DNA from: Bordetella pertussis 18323
GTDB taxonomy: Bacteria > Pseudomonadota > Gammaproteobacteria > Burkholderiales > Burkholderiaceae_B
Assembly: GCF_000306945.1 (NCBI RefSeq)
Contig: NC_018518.1
Span: 3,286,001 to 3,350,000 of the forward strand
DNA: 64,000 nucleotides
Direction: 5' to 3'
Shown: positions 28,566 through 37,910 of the stretch, piece by piece
Position numbering within the stretch: position 1 is the stretch's first letter
Layout of the letters: each line of letters starts with the position of its first letter
Position numbers and translations under genes: made by a program
Notes under the pieces: generated by a model
The model's input: only the letters and a program-made list of their open reading frames with translations
What the model was told of the DNA's origin: nothing
The model's database searches: none

Positions 28566-30242
28566 ATGCTGCGCCCCTGGCTCGCCCACTATCCCGCGGG
28601 GGTTCCCCACGAGATTTCGCCGCAGGACTACACGTCGCTGACCGACCTGCTGGACCAGGCCTGCCGGCGCCATGCCGGCCAGGTGGCCTGCCGCTCGATG
28701 GGCTCGGACATGACCTATGCGCAACTGGATGCCCATGCGCGGCACTTCGCCGCCTGGCTGCAGGGGCGCGGCCTGGCGCGCGGCGCGCGCGTGGCGCTGA
28801 TGATGCCCAACGTGCCCGCCTACCTGGTGTGCCTGCTGGGGACGCTGCGCGCCGGCATGGTGGTGGTGAACGTCAATCCGCTCTACAAGGCCGACGAATT
28901 GCAGCGCCAGCTGCTCGACAGCGGCGCCGAGACGATCGTCATCCTGGAGAATTTCGCGCACACGCTGCAGGCGGTGCCCGATCGCGGCGCGCTGTCGCAT
29001 GTCGTGGTGGTCGGCCCTGGCGACTTGCTGGGAGGCCTGAAAGCGCCGCTGGTCAACCTGGCGGCGCGCTATGTGAAGAAGTTGATTCCGCCGTGGCGCA
29101 TCGACGGGGCGCACCGCCTGCCGGATGCCTTGCGCGACGGCGCGCGCGCCACGTTCACGCCGCCCGCACTGGGCATGGACGACCTGGCCGTGCTGCAGTA
29201 CACCGGCGGCACCACCGGCGTACCCAAGGGCGCCATGCTGTCGCATGGCAACCTGGTAGCCAACGTGCTGCAGACCGAAGCCGTGGCGCAGCCGGTGCTG
29301 CACGACCTGCATGGCCGGCAATTGACGATCATCAGCGCGCTGCCGCTGTACCACGTGTTCGCCATGACGGTCTGCGGCCTCTACGGCATGCATGCCGGCA
29401 TGCGCAATCTGCTGGTCATCAATCCGCGCGACCAGGCGGCGCTGATCGTTGCCTGGCGCCAGGCGCCGATCAATATCTTCCCCGGCGTCAATACCTTGTT
29501 CAACGCCCTGGTCAACAACCCGGATTTCGCCAAGCTGGATTTCACCGACCTGCGCCTGACCCTGGGCGGCGGCATGGCGGTGCAGCGCCAGGTCGCCGAG
29601 CGGTGGCTGGAGCTGACCGGCCATCCGCTGATAGAAGGGTACGGCCTGTCGGAGACCTCGCCGGTGGCCACCGTGAACCCCACCGACGCCAAGACCTATT
29701 CGGGCTCCATCGGCCTGCCGCTGCCATCGACCGACGTGGCCATTCTCGATGATGACGGTGCGCCGGTGCCGCTGGGCGAGCGTGGCGAGGTTGCGATCCG
29801 CGGCCCGCAAGTCATGCTGGGGTATTGGCAGAAGCCCGAGGAAACGCGCAACGTCATGACGGCCGACGGATTCTTCCTGACCGGCGACATCGGCATCATG
29901 GACGAGGCCGGCTACACACGCATCGTCGACCGCAAGAAAGACATGATCGCGGTGTCGGGCTTCAAGGTGTATCCCAATGAAGTCGAGGCCGTCATCGCGG
30001 CGCATCCGGGTGTCCTGGAGTGCGCGGTCATCGGCGTGCCCGACGAGCATTCGGGCGAGGCGGTCAAGGTATTCGTCGTGAAGAAGGATCCGGCCCTGAC
30101 GGCCGAAGCGGTGCTGCAATGGTGCGAGGAGCGGCTGACCGGCTACAAGCGTCCGCGCCACGTGGAATTCCGCGACGAACTGCCCAAGAGCAACGTGGGC
30201 AAGATCCTGCGGCGCGAACTGCGGCCCGAGGCGGGAAGCTAG
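28566..30242 (+). CDS. Long-chain fatty acyl-CoA synthetase (FadD-like)
   Basis: A 558-residue AMP-forming acyl-CoA ligase. The motifs are YTGGTTGVPKGAMLSH (P-loop), EGYGLSETSP (substrate and adenine) and RIVDRKKDMIAVSGFKVYPNEVE with the C-terminal catalytic region PKSNVGKILRREL. GGAGG at 28553-28557 lies eight bases before the ATG at 28566; the ATG at 28551 overlaps that SD and is rejected. The stop codon TAG (30240-30242) is part of the GCTAGC target of IS481 copy 4, so the insertion left the protein intact but separated it from its natural 3' flank. Confidence 0.95.
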   Translation: MLRPWLAHYPAGVPHEISPQDYTSLTDLLDQACRRHAGQVACRSMGSDMTYAQLDAHARHFAAWLQGRGLARGARVALMMPNVPAYLVCLLGTLRAGMVVVNVNPLYKADELQRQLLDSGAETIVILENFAHTLQAVPDRGALSHVVVVGPGDLLGGLKAPLVNLAARYVKKLIPPWRIDGAHRLPDALRDGARATFTPPALGMDDLAVLQYTGGTTGVPKGAMLSHGNLVANVLQTEAVAQPVLHDLHGRQLTIISALPLYHVFAMTVCGLYGMHAGMRNLLVINPRDQAALIVAWRQAPINIFPGVNTLFNALVNNPDFAKLDFTDLRLTLGGGMAVQRQVAERWLELTGHPLIEGYGLSETSPVATVNPTDAKTYSGSIGLPLPSTDVAILDDDGAPVPLGERGEVAIRGPQVMLGYWQKPEETRNVMTADGFFLTGDIGIMDEAGYTRIVDRKKDMIAVSGFKVYPNEVEAVIAAHPGVLECAVIGVPDEHSGEAVKVFVVKKDPALTAEAVLQWCEERLTGYKRPRHVEFRDELPKSNVGKILRRELRPEAGS

Positions 30243-31189
30243 CTGTGAACTGTCAATAGGTTGTATTCGTCCAGGTTGAGTCTGGAGATGGGTACAGCGC
30301 GCCCGATGCCTTGGTGGGGTCGATGCCAGTTGTAGTGGTGTAGCCAGGATTTCATGGCATCGGCTCGGTGTTGGGAGTTCTGGTAGGTGTGAGCGTAAGC
30401 CCACTCACGCAAGGCCGACTGGATGAAGCGTTCGGCCTTGCCATTGGTCTGTGGGCGGTAAGGTCGGGTAAAGCGGTGCTTGATGCCCAGCTCATGGCAC
30501 AGCGCGGCGAAGGCGCGGCTGCGAAAGGCCGAGCCATTGTCGGTGAGCAAGCGCTGGATGGTCACGCCCAGGCGCTGGTAGTAGGCCACTGCGTCCTTGA
30601 GGAACTGGACGGCGCTGGGGAAGCGCTCGTCGGGGTGGATGTCGGTGAAGGCCACGCGGGCGTGGTCATCGATGGCCACGAAGACGAAGTCCCAGCCGGC
30701 CCCCTCAACGGTATCGCGTCGGTTGCCCGTGACCCGGTGGCCAGGGCGCTGGATACGTCCCAGCTTCTTGATGTCGATGTGCAGCAGATCGCCGGGGGCC
30801 TGATGCTCGTAGCGCACCACCGGCTCGGCCGGCTCCAGGTCGGCCAGGTGCGACAGACCGGCGCGGGCCAGGACGCGGCTGACGGTGCTGGCTGACACGC
30901 CCAGCGCCTGGGCGATGCGCGCTTGGGTCAGCCGCTTGCGGCGCAGCTCCACGATAGCCAGCGCCTTGGCCGGCGCAATCGCTCGGGGCGAGACCGTCGG
31001 GCGCGAGGACGCATCGGCCAAGCCCGCCTGGCCCTGAGCCAGGAAGCGGCCCAGCCATTTGCGCACAGTCGGCGCGGTGACCCCATAGGCGCGGGCCGCT
31101 TCAGACACACAAACTTGATGGGCGATCAATTGCTGGACCATTTCGAGTCGACGTAGGAAGGTCAATCGGGCATGCTTATGGGTGTTCAT
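30239..31189 (-). CDS. IS481 transposase, copy 4 (P29S variant)
   Basis: 316 residues with an intact DDE triad. It differs from the other copies at residue 29, Ser in place of Pro (CVSEAARAYG), next to the first HTH. The stop TAG comes from GCTAGC. Confidence 0.97.
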   Translation of the reverse strand: MNTHKHARLTFLRRLEMVQQLIAHQVCVSEAARAYGVTAPTVRKWLGRFLAQGQAGLADASSRPTVSPRAIAPAKALAIVELRRKRLTQARIAQALGVSASTVSRVLARAGLSHLADLEPAEPVVRYEHQAPGDLLHIDIKKLGRIQRPGHRVTGNRRDTVEGAGWDFVFVAIDDHARVAFTDIHPDERFPSAVQFLKDAVAYYQRLGVTIQRLLTDNGSAFRSRAFAALCHELGIKHRFTRPYRPQTNGKAERFIQSALREWAYAHTYQNSQHRADAMKSWLHHYNWHRPHQGIGRAVPISRLNLDEYNLLTVHS

Positions 31190-31286
31190 CCGGCCGGGCT
31201 CCTTGAGTGAACTGGGGGGTTGGCGATTTCCAGTTTCTCAAATCCGGTTCGGATGAACCATGCATACAACCTATTGAATCTTCACA
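30244..31286 (-). mobile_element. IS481 copy 4 (complete, tandem with IS1002)
   Basis: 1043 bp, flanked by GCTAGC on both sides (30238-30243 and 31287-31292). The right-hand GCTAGC is also the left target copy of IS1002, so the two elements are directly adjacent in the same orientation. Confidence 0.98.
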
Positions 31287-31287
31287 G

Positions 31288-32238
31288 CTAGCTGTCGATT
31301 CTCAATAGGTTATTCACATCTGGGATACGCGTGATGGGTGGCTGATGTCCGAGAGCGGAGTGTGGCCGATACCAGTTGTAGCGGTCAATGAAGGGCTGCA
31401 AGGCAGCCTGTCGTTCGGCTGAGCTCGTGTAGGGCCTGGCGTATGCCCACTCCCGTAAGCAGGTCTGCACGAGGCGCTCGGCCTTGCCGTTGGTCTTGGG
31501 GGTGTAGGGGCGGGTGCGGATGTGACGGATTCCCAGCTCCACGCACACCGCCCGAAAGGTCCTGGAGACGTAGCCGCTGCCGTTGTCGGTCATCACGCGG
31601 TCGATGCGCACGCCCAGACTGGCGTAGTAGGCGGTGGCTTGGCGCAGGAACTCAGCGCACTGATCGCCGCCTTCATCGTCGAGGATGCGAGCAAAGGACA
31701 CGCGCGAGAAGTCATCGATGGCCAGGTGCACAGCGTCCCAGCCAATGCCGCGGTTGCGGTTCTGGGCCCGATCGCCGGTGATGCGATGGCCCACGCCCCG
31801 GATGCGGCCCAGCCGCTTGGTGTCGATGTGCAGCAGCTCGCCTGGGCTGGCGCGTTCATAGCGGCGCACCGGCGCCGGCGGCTCCAACGAGGCGAGTCGA
31901 CTCAGGCCGATGCGTTCCATATACCGCGCCACGGTGGCCAGGCTGCGGCCGGCTTCACGCGCGATGCGCCACAGCGGCAGACGCTGGCGGCGCTGCTGGG
32001 CGAAGTGCTCAACCTGCTCGGGCGCACAGGCCTTCGGGCTGCGGTGCGGGCGAGAACTGCGGTCAAGCAGGCCGTCCAGACCTTCGCTTCGGAAGCGGGC
32101 AAGCCACTTGTAACCGGTGCGCAGGCTCACCCCTGCCGCCTGGCTGGCCTGCCTCATCGTCCAGTTCTGTTGCATCACCCTGTTAACAAGAAGGGCTCGA
32201 CCTAGGCGGGTCAATCGCGCATGCTTATGGTTGTTCAT
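31288..32238 (-). CDS. IS1002 transposase
   Basis: A 316-residue IS481-family transposase, start MNNHKHARLTRLGRALLVNR at 32238; the upstream in-frame start at 32277 lies closer to the terminal repeat and is less likely. It has an HTH (ASQAAGVSLRTGYKWLARF) and a DDE core with LLHIDTKRLG, VMTDNGSGYVS and NGKAERLVQT. As in IS481, the last codon (Ser) and TAG stop are completed by the target site. Confidence 0.95.
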   Translation of the reverse strand: MNNHKHARLTRLGRALLVNRVMQQNWTMRQASQAAGVSLRTGYKWLARFRSEGLDGLLDRSSRPHRSPKACAPEQVEHFAQQRRQRLPLWRIAREAGRSLATVARYMERIGLSRLASLEPPAPVRRYERASPGELLHIDTKRLGRIRGVGHRITGDRAQNRNRGIGWDAVHLAIDDFSRVSFARILDDEGGDQCAEFLRQATAYYASLGVRIDRVMTDNGSGYVSRTFRAVCVELGIRHIRTRPYTPKTNGKAERLVQTCLREWAYARPYTSSAERQAALQPFIDRYNWYRPHSALGHQPPITRIPDVNNLLRIDS

Positions 32239-32323
32239 CCAGTGTCCTGCCCTGAGTTGCGATGGCGTGGTAACCACAGCATCCCAGGTCCGGCCTGGAT
32301 GAACAACCTATTGAGACATCACA
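31293..32323 (-). mobile_element. IS1002 (complete, 1031 bp)
   Basis: Terminal repeats TGTCGATTCTCAATAGG and (complement) TGTGATGTCTCAATAGG are related to those of IS481. The flanks are GCTAGC at 31287-31292 and 32324-32329. Three GCTAGC copies therefore bracket the IS481-IS1002 pair, as expected if the second element inserted into the target duplication made by the first. The pair lies between the convergent acyl-CoA synthetase and inositol-phosphatase genes and breaks neither. Confidence 0.95.
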
Positions 32324-32346
32324 GCTAGCGCGGGCCGCGCGGGCGC

Positions 32347-33243
32347 TCAGGCCTGGCTGGAATCGGGCGCGGGCGCGTCCAGGTGCGGGCTGACCATGTC
32401 GAACAGCGCGCCGTGGATGTGCCGGTTGCCGGCCACCACGCGGCCGCCGCTGGGCCACGACTGCTGTCGCATCATGTCGGTGCACACGCCGCCGGCCTCG
32501 CGCACGAGCAAGGTGCCGGCCGCGACATCCCACGGCGCCAGGCCCATTTCCCAATAGCCGTCGTAGCGGCCGCAGGCCGTCCAGGCCAGGTCCAGCGCCG
32601 CCGCGCCCATGCGGCGCACGCCGCGGGTGCGGCGGATGGCATCGTGCAGCATCGGCATGTACTGGTGGGCGAAGGAAAAATCGCGGAACGGAAAGCCCGT
32701 GGCCAGCACGGCATCGTCGAGCGTCGACGTGCGCGAGCACGAGATGCGATGGCCGTTGAGCCACGAGCCGATGCCATGGACGGCGGTGAAAAGCTCTTCG
32801 CTGCTGGGGTCGTAGACCACGCCGATGACCGGCGTGTCTTCCTGCAGGTCGGCGCCCGCCACCACGCGCGTGCCCGCGTGGGCGACCAGCGCGATCGACA
32901 CCGCGTAGTGCGGGATGCCGTGCAGATAGTTGGTGGTGCCGTCCAGCGGGTCGATGTACCAGGTGGTTGCCGGCCCTTGCGCCGCGCCGCCGGTTTCTTC
33001 GGCCACGATGCCGAACTGCGGCGTGCGCTCGCGCAATACGCTGATGACGGCGGCCTCGGACTCGCGGTCGGCCTGCGAGACCAGGTCGTTGCGCGCCTTG
33101 CGGTCGATGACCAGATCCGAGCGATGGTGCGCGTACGACTGCAGAATGGCGGCGCCTGCATGGGCCGCTGTGACGGCTGCGTCGACGGCCGCGCCGAGGT
33201 CCAGGGTGGCGGAGGCAGGGGAGCGTTGGGCGGAGGTCTGCAT
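32347..33243 (-). CDS. Inositol monophosphatase family protein (SuhB-like)
   Basis: A 298-residue Mg2+-dependent phosphatase of the IMPase superfamily: EETGG (metal-binding Glu), YIDPLDGTTNYLHG (the DPxDGT signature) and AWTACGRYDGYWEMGLAPWDVAAG near the C-terminus. The start MQTSAQRSPAS at 33243 is chosen because the further 33 residues to 33342 overlap the divergent promoter region and are not family-like; the SD is weak. Family members dephosphorylate inositol-1-phosphate; in E. coli SuhB also acts in rRNA antitermination. It converges on IS1002. Confidence 0.9.
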   Translation of the reverse strand: MQTSAQRSPASATLDLGAAVDAAVTAAHAGAAILQSYAHHRSDLVIDRKARNDLVSQADRESEAAVISVLRERTPQFGIVAEETGGAAQGPATTWYIDPLDGTTNYLHGIPHYAVSIALVAHAGTRVVAGADLQEDTPVIGVVYDPSSEELFTAVHGIGSWLNGHRISCSRTSTLDDAVLATGFPFRDFSFAHQYMPMLHDAIRRTRGVRRMGAAALDLAWTACGRYDGYWEMGLAPWDVAAGTLLVREAGGVCTDMMRQQSWPSGGRVVAGNRHIHGALFDMVSPHLDAPAPDSSQA

Positions 33244-33400
33244 AGCCCAAGTGTAAGCCCATGCTCGCAACGCATTCCGCAACCAGGGAGAATTCGGGCC
33301 CGCTGCCAGGTATTTCGTTGCAACGGCGTGGTGCTTATCCAACGGCCGGCGATGGCTTTATAGTGGCAAACCTTTGAATAGTCGGATCTTTCCTGCCGCC

Positions 33401-35226
33401 ATGTCTGCCCCGTATGCGCCCCTGCAGCCCGCCGTCGTCGTCCATGACGAACAGGGCCGCCTGTACAGCGCCGCCTATGGCGATGTCTATCACTCGCGCG
33501 ACGACGCGGCCGGCCAGGCGGAGCATGTTTTCCTGCGGGGCAACGGCCTGCCGCAGCGTTGGCGCGGCCGGGCGCGCTTTACCGTCTGCGAGACGGGCTT
33601 TGGCATGGGGCTGAATTTTCTCACCCTGTGGCAAGCCTGGCGTGACGATCCGGCGCGGCCGCGCCGCCTGCACATGCTGTCGCTGGAGGGACACCCGTTT
33701 GCGCGCGAGGATCTGCTGGCCGTGCTGCGCGCCCATGCGCCGGCGGGACTGCAGGCGCTGGCCACCCAGTTGGCCGTGCAGTGGCCCCCGCTGCTGCCCG
33801 GGCTGCACCGGCTGGAGTTCGAAGGCGGCGCGCTGACCTTGACGCTGGGCTTCGGCGCGGCGCAACAGCTGGCGCCGCGCCTGACGGCGCGCGTCGACGC
33901 CTACTTCCTGGACGGCTTCGCGCCGCGCGGCAATCCCGCCATGTGGGACCCGCACATGCTGCAGGCCCTGGCGCGGCTGGCAGCGCCGGACGCCACGCTG
34001 GCCTCCTGGTGCAGCGCCGGGCAGGTGCGACAGGCGCTGCAACAGGCAGGCTTTGCCGTCCGGCGCGCGCCGGGCTTTGGCGGCAAGTGGCACATGACGC
34101 TGGGCCAGCGCCTGCCTGGGGTGGCGACACCCGACGATGCGCCCGATGATGACGGCGCGCCGGTGCTGGTGGTCGGCGCCGGGCTGGCCGGCGCGGCGGT
34201 GGCGCATGCGCTGGCCTTGCGCGGCCGGGCCGTGACGGTACTGGATGCGGCGCGGCTGGCGGGCCTTGCGTCGCACGCCGGCCATGCCGCCGCGGCCCTG
34301 ACGCCGGTCATCGCGCGCGACGACAATCCGCGTGCGCGCCTGTCGCGCGCGGGCAGCCAGCGCGCCTGGCTGCGCTGGCGCGACCTGCCGGCGCCGGCCG
34401 CGCGGCGGCGCTGGCGCAGACGCTGCAGATCCTGCAATTTCCGGCCGACTGGGTGCGCATGGTGGACCGCGACCAGGCGGGGGCGCTGGCCGGCTTGCCG
34501 GTGGCGCGCGGCGGCGTGTTCTTCGCCGACGGCATGCTGGTGCAGCCGGGCGCGCTCATCGATGCGCTGCTGGCGGGCGAGGGCATAAGCACGATCGCGG
34601 CGCAGGCTGCGCGGCTGCGGCGCCACGGCGCCCAGTGGCAGGTGCTCGACGCGCAGGGACGGCAGGTGGCGCAGGCGCCGGTGGTGGTCCTGGCCAATGC
34701 GGCCGACGCGCCGCGCCTGCTGGCCGACAGCGGCCTGCTCGAACCCTTGCCGCGGCTGGCCCGGATGCACGCGCTGGCCGGCGAAGTGACCCTGCTGCCG
34801 GCCGAGGCCCTGTCCGGCGGGCCGCGCTGCGTCGTCGGCGGCGAGGGATACCTGCTGCCCGCCGTGGACGGCTGGTACGTGGCCGGCAGCACCTATGTGC
34901 ATGGCGCCGCGCAGGCGCTGACCGGCGCCGAAGGCCAGCGCGTCAACCTGGACAAAGCCGCGGGCCTGCTGGGCCAGGCGCCGGCCGCCTTCGCGTCCCT
35001 GCAGCCCGGTTCGTTGCCCGGCTGGGCGGGATGGCGCGCCGTGCTGCCGGGCCGGTTGCCGGCGGCCGGGCCGGTTGCCCATGCGCCGGGGCTGTGGCTG
35101 GCGGCGGGATACGCATCGCGCGGGCTGAGCTGGGCGGCGCTGATGGGCGACGTGATCGCGGCGCGCCTCTGCGGCGAGCCCGGGCCGCTCGAAACCGACT
35201 TGCTGGCGCAAATCGCGCCACGATGA
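33401..35226 (+). pseudogene. mnmC: MnmC bifunctional tRNA-modification enzyme, frameshifted
   Basis: MnmC finishes the mnm5s2U wobble modification with an N-terminal methyltransferase and a C-terminal FAD oxidoreductase. The frame from 33401 encodes the methyltransferase (SAM motif [31 protein letters not shown]) and the FAD motif [17 protein letters not shown] near residue 255. Near 34395-34410 the homology jumps frame by +2: RDLPAPA is followed in the other frame by [21 protein letters not shown] and the rest, to the stop at 35224-35226. Compared with E. coli MnmC, roughly 15 residues around the CGVxQL region seem missing at the junction, suggesting a deletion of some 40-50 bases. The methyltransferase half might still be made; the oxidase half should not. 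Confidence 0.85.
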
Positions 35227-35520
35227 AAATAAAATGGTGTCGCATCTATTGCCGACCACGCGCGGCGCAGTGGGCGCATAATCGGCCGGGGTTGGCGGCA
35301 AAATAGGGCCCGAAACACCGATATAAGCTGAACGATAGTGGTGATTGGCGATTTTGCGGGGGTTGGAAGTAAGTGACTGCTCAGGCCGCAAAATGGCGCC
35401 TGAAGCGCCGCCTACGGCATGCCGGCACCCTCAAAATGAGGGGGCGAGTTTATTTCAGGGCCCAAATCCGTCAAAATAGCGTCTTTTAATGGTTTTTTGG
35501 CTAAAGCCGGGGGATGCTCT

Positions 35521-37746
35521 GTGCCGCCGAAGTTCGACTTTGCTCATACTACCCAGCTCGACACCGTCGAGTTGTTGACGTCCCGCCCTAGCCGCATCGA
35601 CTTCGACGCGGGCGACGGCTTGCACCTGGTAGTCGAAGCGCACGCGCCGGGCGTATACCGCCTGCGTTGTGGCGAGGCGAGTCTCCTCACCGATGAAAAA
35701 TCCAGCGCGCGTGCGCGCGCCGTGGCTGAAATGTTGCTGGCGCGCCAGGAGGCCGTGGGCGAGGCGACGTTGACGCCGCGCGACGACGGCGGCGGCTGGC
35801 GTATCGCCCAGGGCGATACCACGCTTGAGGTGCTCTCCGATCCCGTGCGCGTGAAACTGTATCGCGGCGACCAGGAAGTCTTTGCTTCCGAAGTGTCCGC
35901 GCATACGCCCGCGTTCGGCCACAACGCGCTCGACGAAACCGACGAGGCCGTGTGGACCGTGGGCCTGGGCCTGGAGGGCGCCGAGCCCGTCTATGGCCTG
36001 GGCGAAACGCCGGGAGATCTCAACCGCCGCGGCGAAGCCGTGGTGTCCGATGACCCCGAGCATCGCGCCTTGCCGCTGGCCTGGAGCCCGCGCGGCTGGG
36101 GCGTGTACGCCAACACGATGCGGCGCGTCGAGCACGCGGTGGGCCTGGAGCCCGCCGAGGGCGCCTATGTGCTCACCATCGACGACCCGGTGCTGGACCT
36201 GTTCCTGTTCGTCGGCGAGCCGGCCGAGATCCTCAACCAGTACACCGCGCTGACCGGCCGCGCCGGCCAGCCGGTGCTGTGGGCGATGGGCGCATGGCTG
36301 CAGCAGGCCGACGGCCAGATGCCGACCGAGACGGCGGCCCTGGTGGCGCGCCTGCGCGATCAGCAGATTGCGCTGGATGCCGTGACGCTGGCCTTGCCGG
36401 CGGCCTGGAGCTTCCAGGCCGACAAGCCGGTGCTCGAGTGGGATGCCCAGCGCTTCCCCGACGCGCGCCAGATGCTGGCGCTGTTCCACAAGCATCATGT
36501 CCATGTGGCGGCGAGCGGTTTTCCGGGCGTGCTGAAATCCAGCCTGTTGTTCGAAGAGCTGGAAGACCGCGGTTGGCTGCTGACGCGCGACGATGGCAGC
36601 GCCCAGGTGTTCGACGGCAACGCCGCCACCGGCGGGCAGCCCTACGGCCTGCTGGATCTGTCGTATCGCGACGCTTACGCGATGTGGGTGGAGCGGCACC
36701 GCCAGTTGATCGAGGACGGCCTGGACGCGCCGGCCTGCGACGCGCAGATCGCGATTCCCGATGGCGTGTCGGCGCGCAACGGCGAAACCGGCCCGGCGCT
36801 GCGCACCATGTATCCACTGCTGGCCCGCCGTGCGCTGTTCGACGCGGTGGCCGGCCTGAAAGTGCCGCCCGAGGGCGTGGTGCCCAGCACCGACCTGTTC
36901 CCGGCGGCGCAGCGCCTGCCGTGGCAGGTGGGCCCGCGCGTGACCAACGACTGGGCCGGGCTGGAGCACAGCCTGCGCACCGCGCTGTCGATCGGCGCGA
37001 GCGGCGTGCCGGTGCAGGTGCATGCGCTGGGTTCGGCGCAGGCGCCGCTCGAGGGCATGACCGCCGAGCTGTACCTGCGCTGGCTGGGGGCCTGCGTGCT
37101 GTCGGCCAATTTCAGCTTCCAGGGCGTCCCTGGCCTGCTGCCCGACGCCTTCGGCGAAGAAGCCCTGGCGCATGCCCGCACCTGGATGCAGTGGCGCTAC
37201 CGCCTGATTCCCTACGTGCTCGGCGCCATCGAGGACTCGGCGCGTACCGGCCTGCCGGTGCAGCGTTCGATGGCCATGTCGTTCCCGCACGATCCGCATG
37301 CGCATGCCTGGGACCTGCAATACCTGCTGGGGCCGGCCTTGCTGGTCGCGCCGGTGACGCAGCCGGGCAAGCAGGTGCGCGTCTACCTGCCCAAGGGCGA
37401 CGCCTGGTGGGACCTCAACACCGGCCACCGCTACGAGGGCGGCACGACCTGGACCGTCGAGTGCGAACTGGACCGCTACCCCGTGTTCGGCCGCGAAGGC
37501 CACATGCTCTGTCTCGGCCCGGCCGCGCAGCACACGGGCGAGTTCAACTCGGCGCGTATCCTGGACGAGGTCTGGATGTTCGGCATGCCGGTCCACAATC
37601 CGGTGGTCATGCGCAATAAAATCCGCGTAATGCAAATGCAGGGTTCCAGCTATATCAAGGGGCTGGAAGGACTGCGCATCCTGCCTTCCGAAGGGCTGGA
37701 AGTGAAGCGCCGCGGCGCTGAAGTCCGCATCTCGCGCGCTCGTTGA
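35521..37746 (+). CDS. Glycoside hydrolase family 31-like protein
   Basis: 741 residues from the GTG at 35521, which has GGGGGA six bases upstream; a TTG at 35497 would add eight residues. The GH31 layout is clear: N-terminal beta-sandwich, YGLGETPGDLNRRG and SPRGWGVYANTMRRVE as in YicI-type xylosidases, a barrel ending QGVPGLLPDAFGEEAL, and the distal domain YLLGPALLVAPVTQPGKQVRVYLPKG. The two catalytic motifs are not recognisable: CDAQIAIPDG (residues ~404-413) stands where KTDFGE or WIDMNE would be, and RVTNDWAG (~473-480) replaces RWSGD. It may be non-catalytic or act differently. The 290 bases upstream hold no gene I can support. Confidence 0.82.
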   Translation: MPPKFDFAHTTQLDTVELLTSRPSRIDFDAGDGLHLVVEAHAPGVYRLRCGEASLLTDEKSSARARAVAEMLLARQEAVGEATLTPRDDGGGWRIAQGDTTLEVLSDPVRVKLYRGDQEVFASEVSAHTPAFGHNALDETDEAVWTVGLGLEGAEPVYGLGETPGDLNRRGEAVVSDDPEHRALPLAWSPRGWGVYANTMRRVEHAVGLEPAEGAYVLTIDDPVLDLFLFVGEPAEILNQYTALTGRAGQPVLWAMGAWLQQADGQMPTETAALVARLRDQQIALDAVTLALPAAWSFQADKPVLEWDAQRFPDARQMLALFHKHHVHVAASGFPGVLKSSLLFEELEDRGWLLTRDDGSAQVFDGNAATGGQPYGLLDLSYRDAYAMWVERHRQLIEDGLDAPACDAQIAIPDGVSARNGETGPALRTMYPLLARRALFDAVAGLKVPPEGVVPSTDLFPAAQRLPWQVGPRVTNDWAGLEHSLRTALSIGASGVPVQVHALGSAQAPLEGMTAELYLRWLGACVLSANFSFQGVPGLLPDAFGEEALAHARTWMQWRYRLIPYVLGAIEDSARTGLPVQRSMAMSFPHDPHAHAWDLQYLLGPALLVAPVTQPGKQVRVYLPKGDAWWDLNTGHRYEGGTTWTVECELDRYPVFGREGHMLCLGPAAQHTGEFNSARILDEVWMFGMPVHNPVVMRNKIRVMQMQGSSYIKGLEGLRILPSEGLEVKRRGAEVRISRAR

Positions 37747-37782
37747 CGCCTGCCGGGCCTGGTGCCCGGCGCGTTCCCTTCC

Positions 37783-37832
37783 GACCCGATGCGTCGCCGG
37801 CCCGTTGCCGGCACGCATCGGGTCTTATCCAT
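37783..37832 (+). terminator. Terminator after the GH31-like gene
   Basis: GACCCGATGCGT (37783-37794) pairs with ACGCATCGGGTC (37813-37824), with an inner GCCGGC pair in the loop, and is followed by TTATCCATTTTAT. It separates this gene from metN. Confidence 0.8.
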
Positions 37833-37910
37833 TTTATATAACTAATAGTTATAAAAAGAGGAATAAACAGTCGTTCTCTTAAGAAGAGCGGCGATTCACA
37901 ATCGCATGCC

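Noticed and set aside
33374..35226. mnmC as a programmed frameshift gene
   Set aside because: There is no slippery heptamer with a stimulatory signal at the junction and family residues seem to be missing there, so a deletion is a simpler explanation.
35455..37818. A 787-codon minus-strand frame opposite the GH31-like gene
   Set aside because: It is a shadow of the GH31 frame with Gln/His/Arg-rich content and no recognisable domain.
37830..37910. A methionine-related riboswitch upstream of metN
   Set aside because: The stretch is AT-rich but short and I could not identify a SAM-type aptamer; it is more simply a promoter region.
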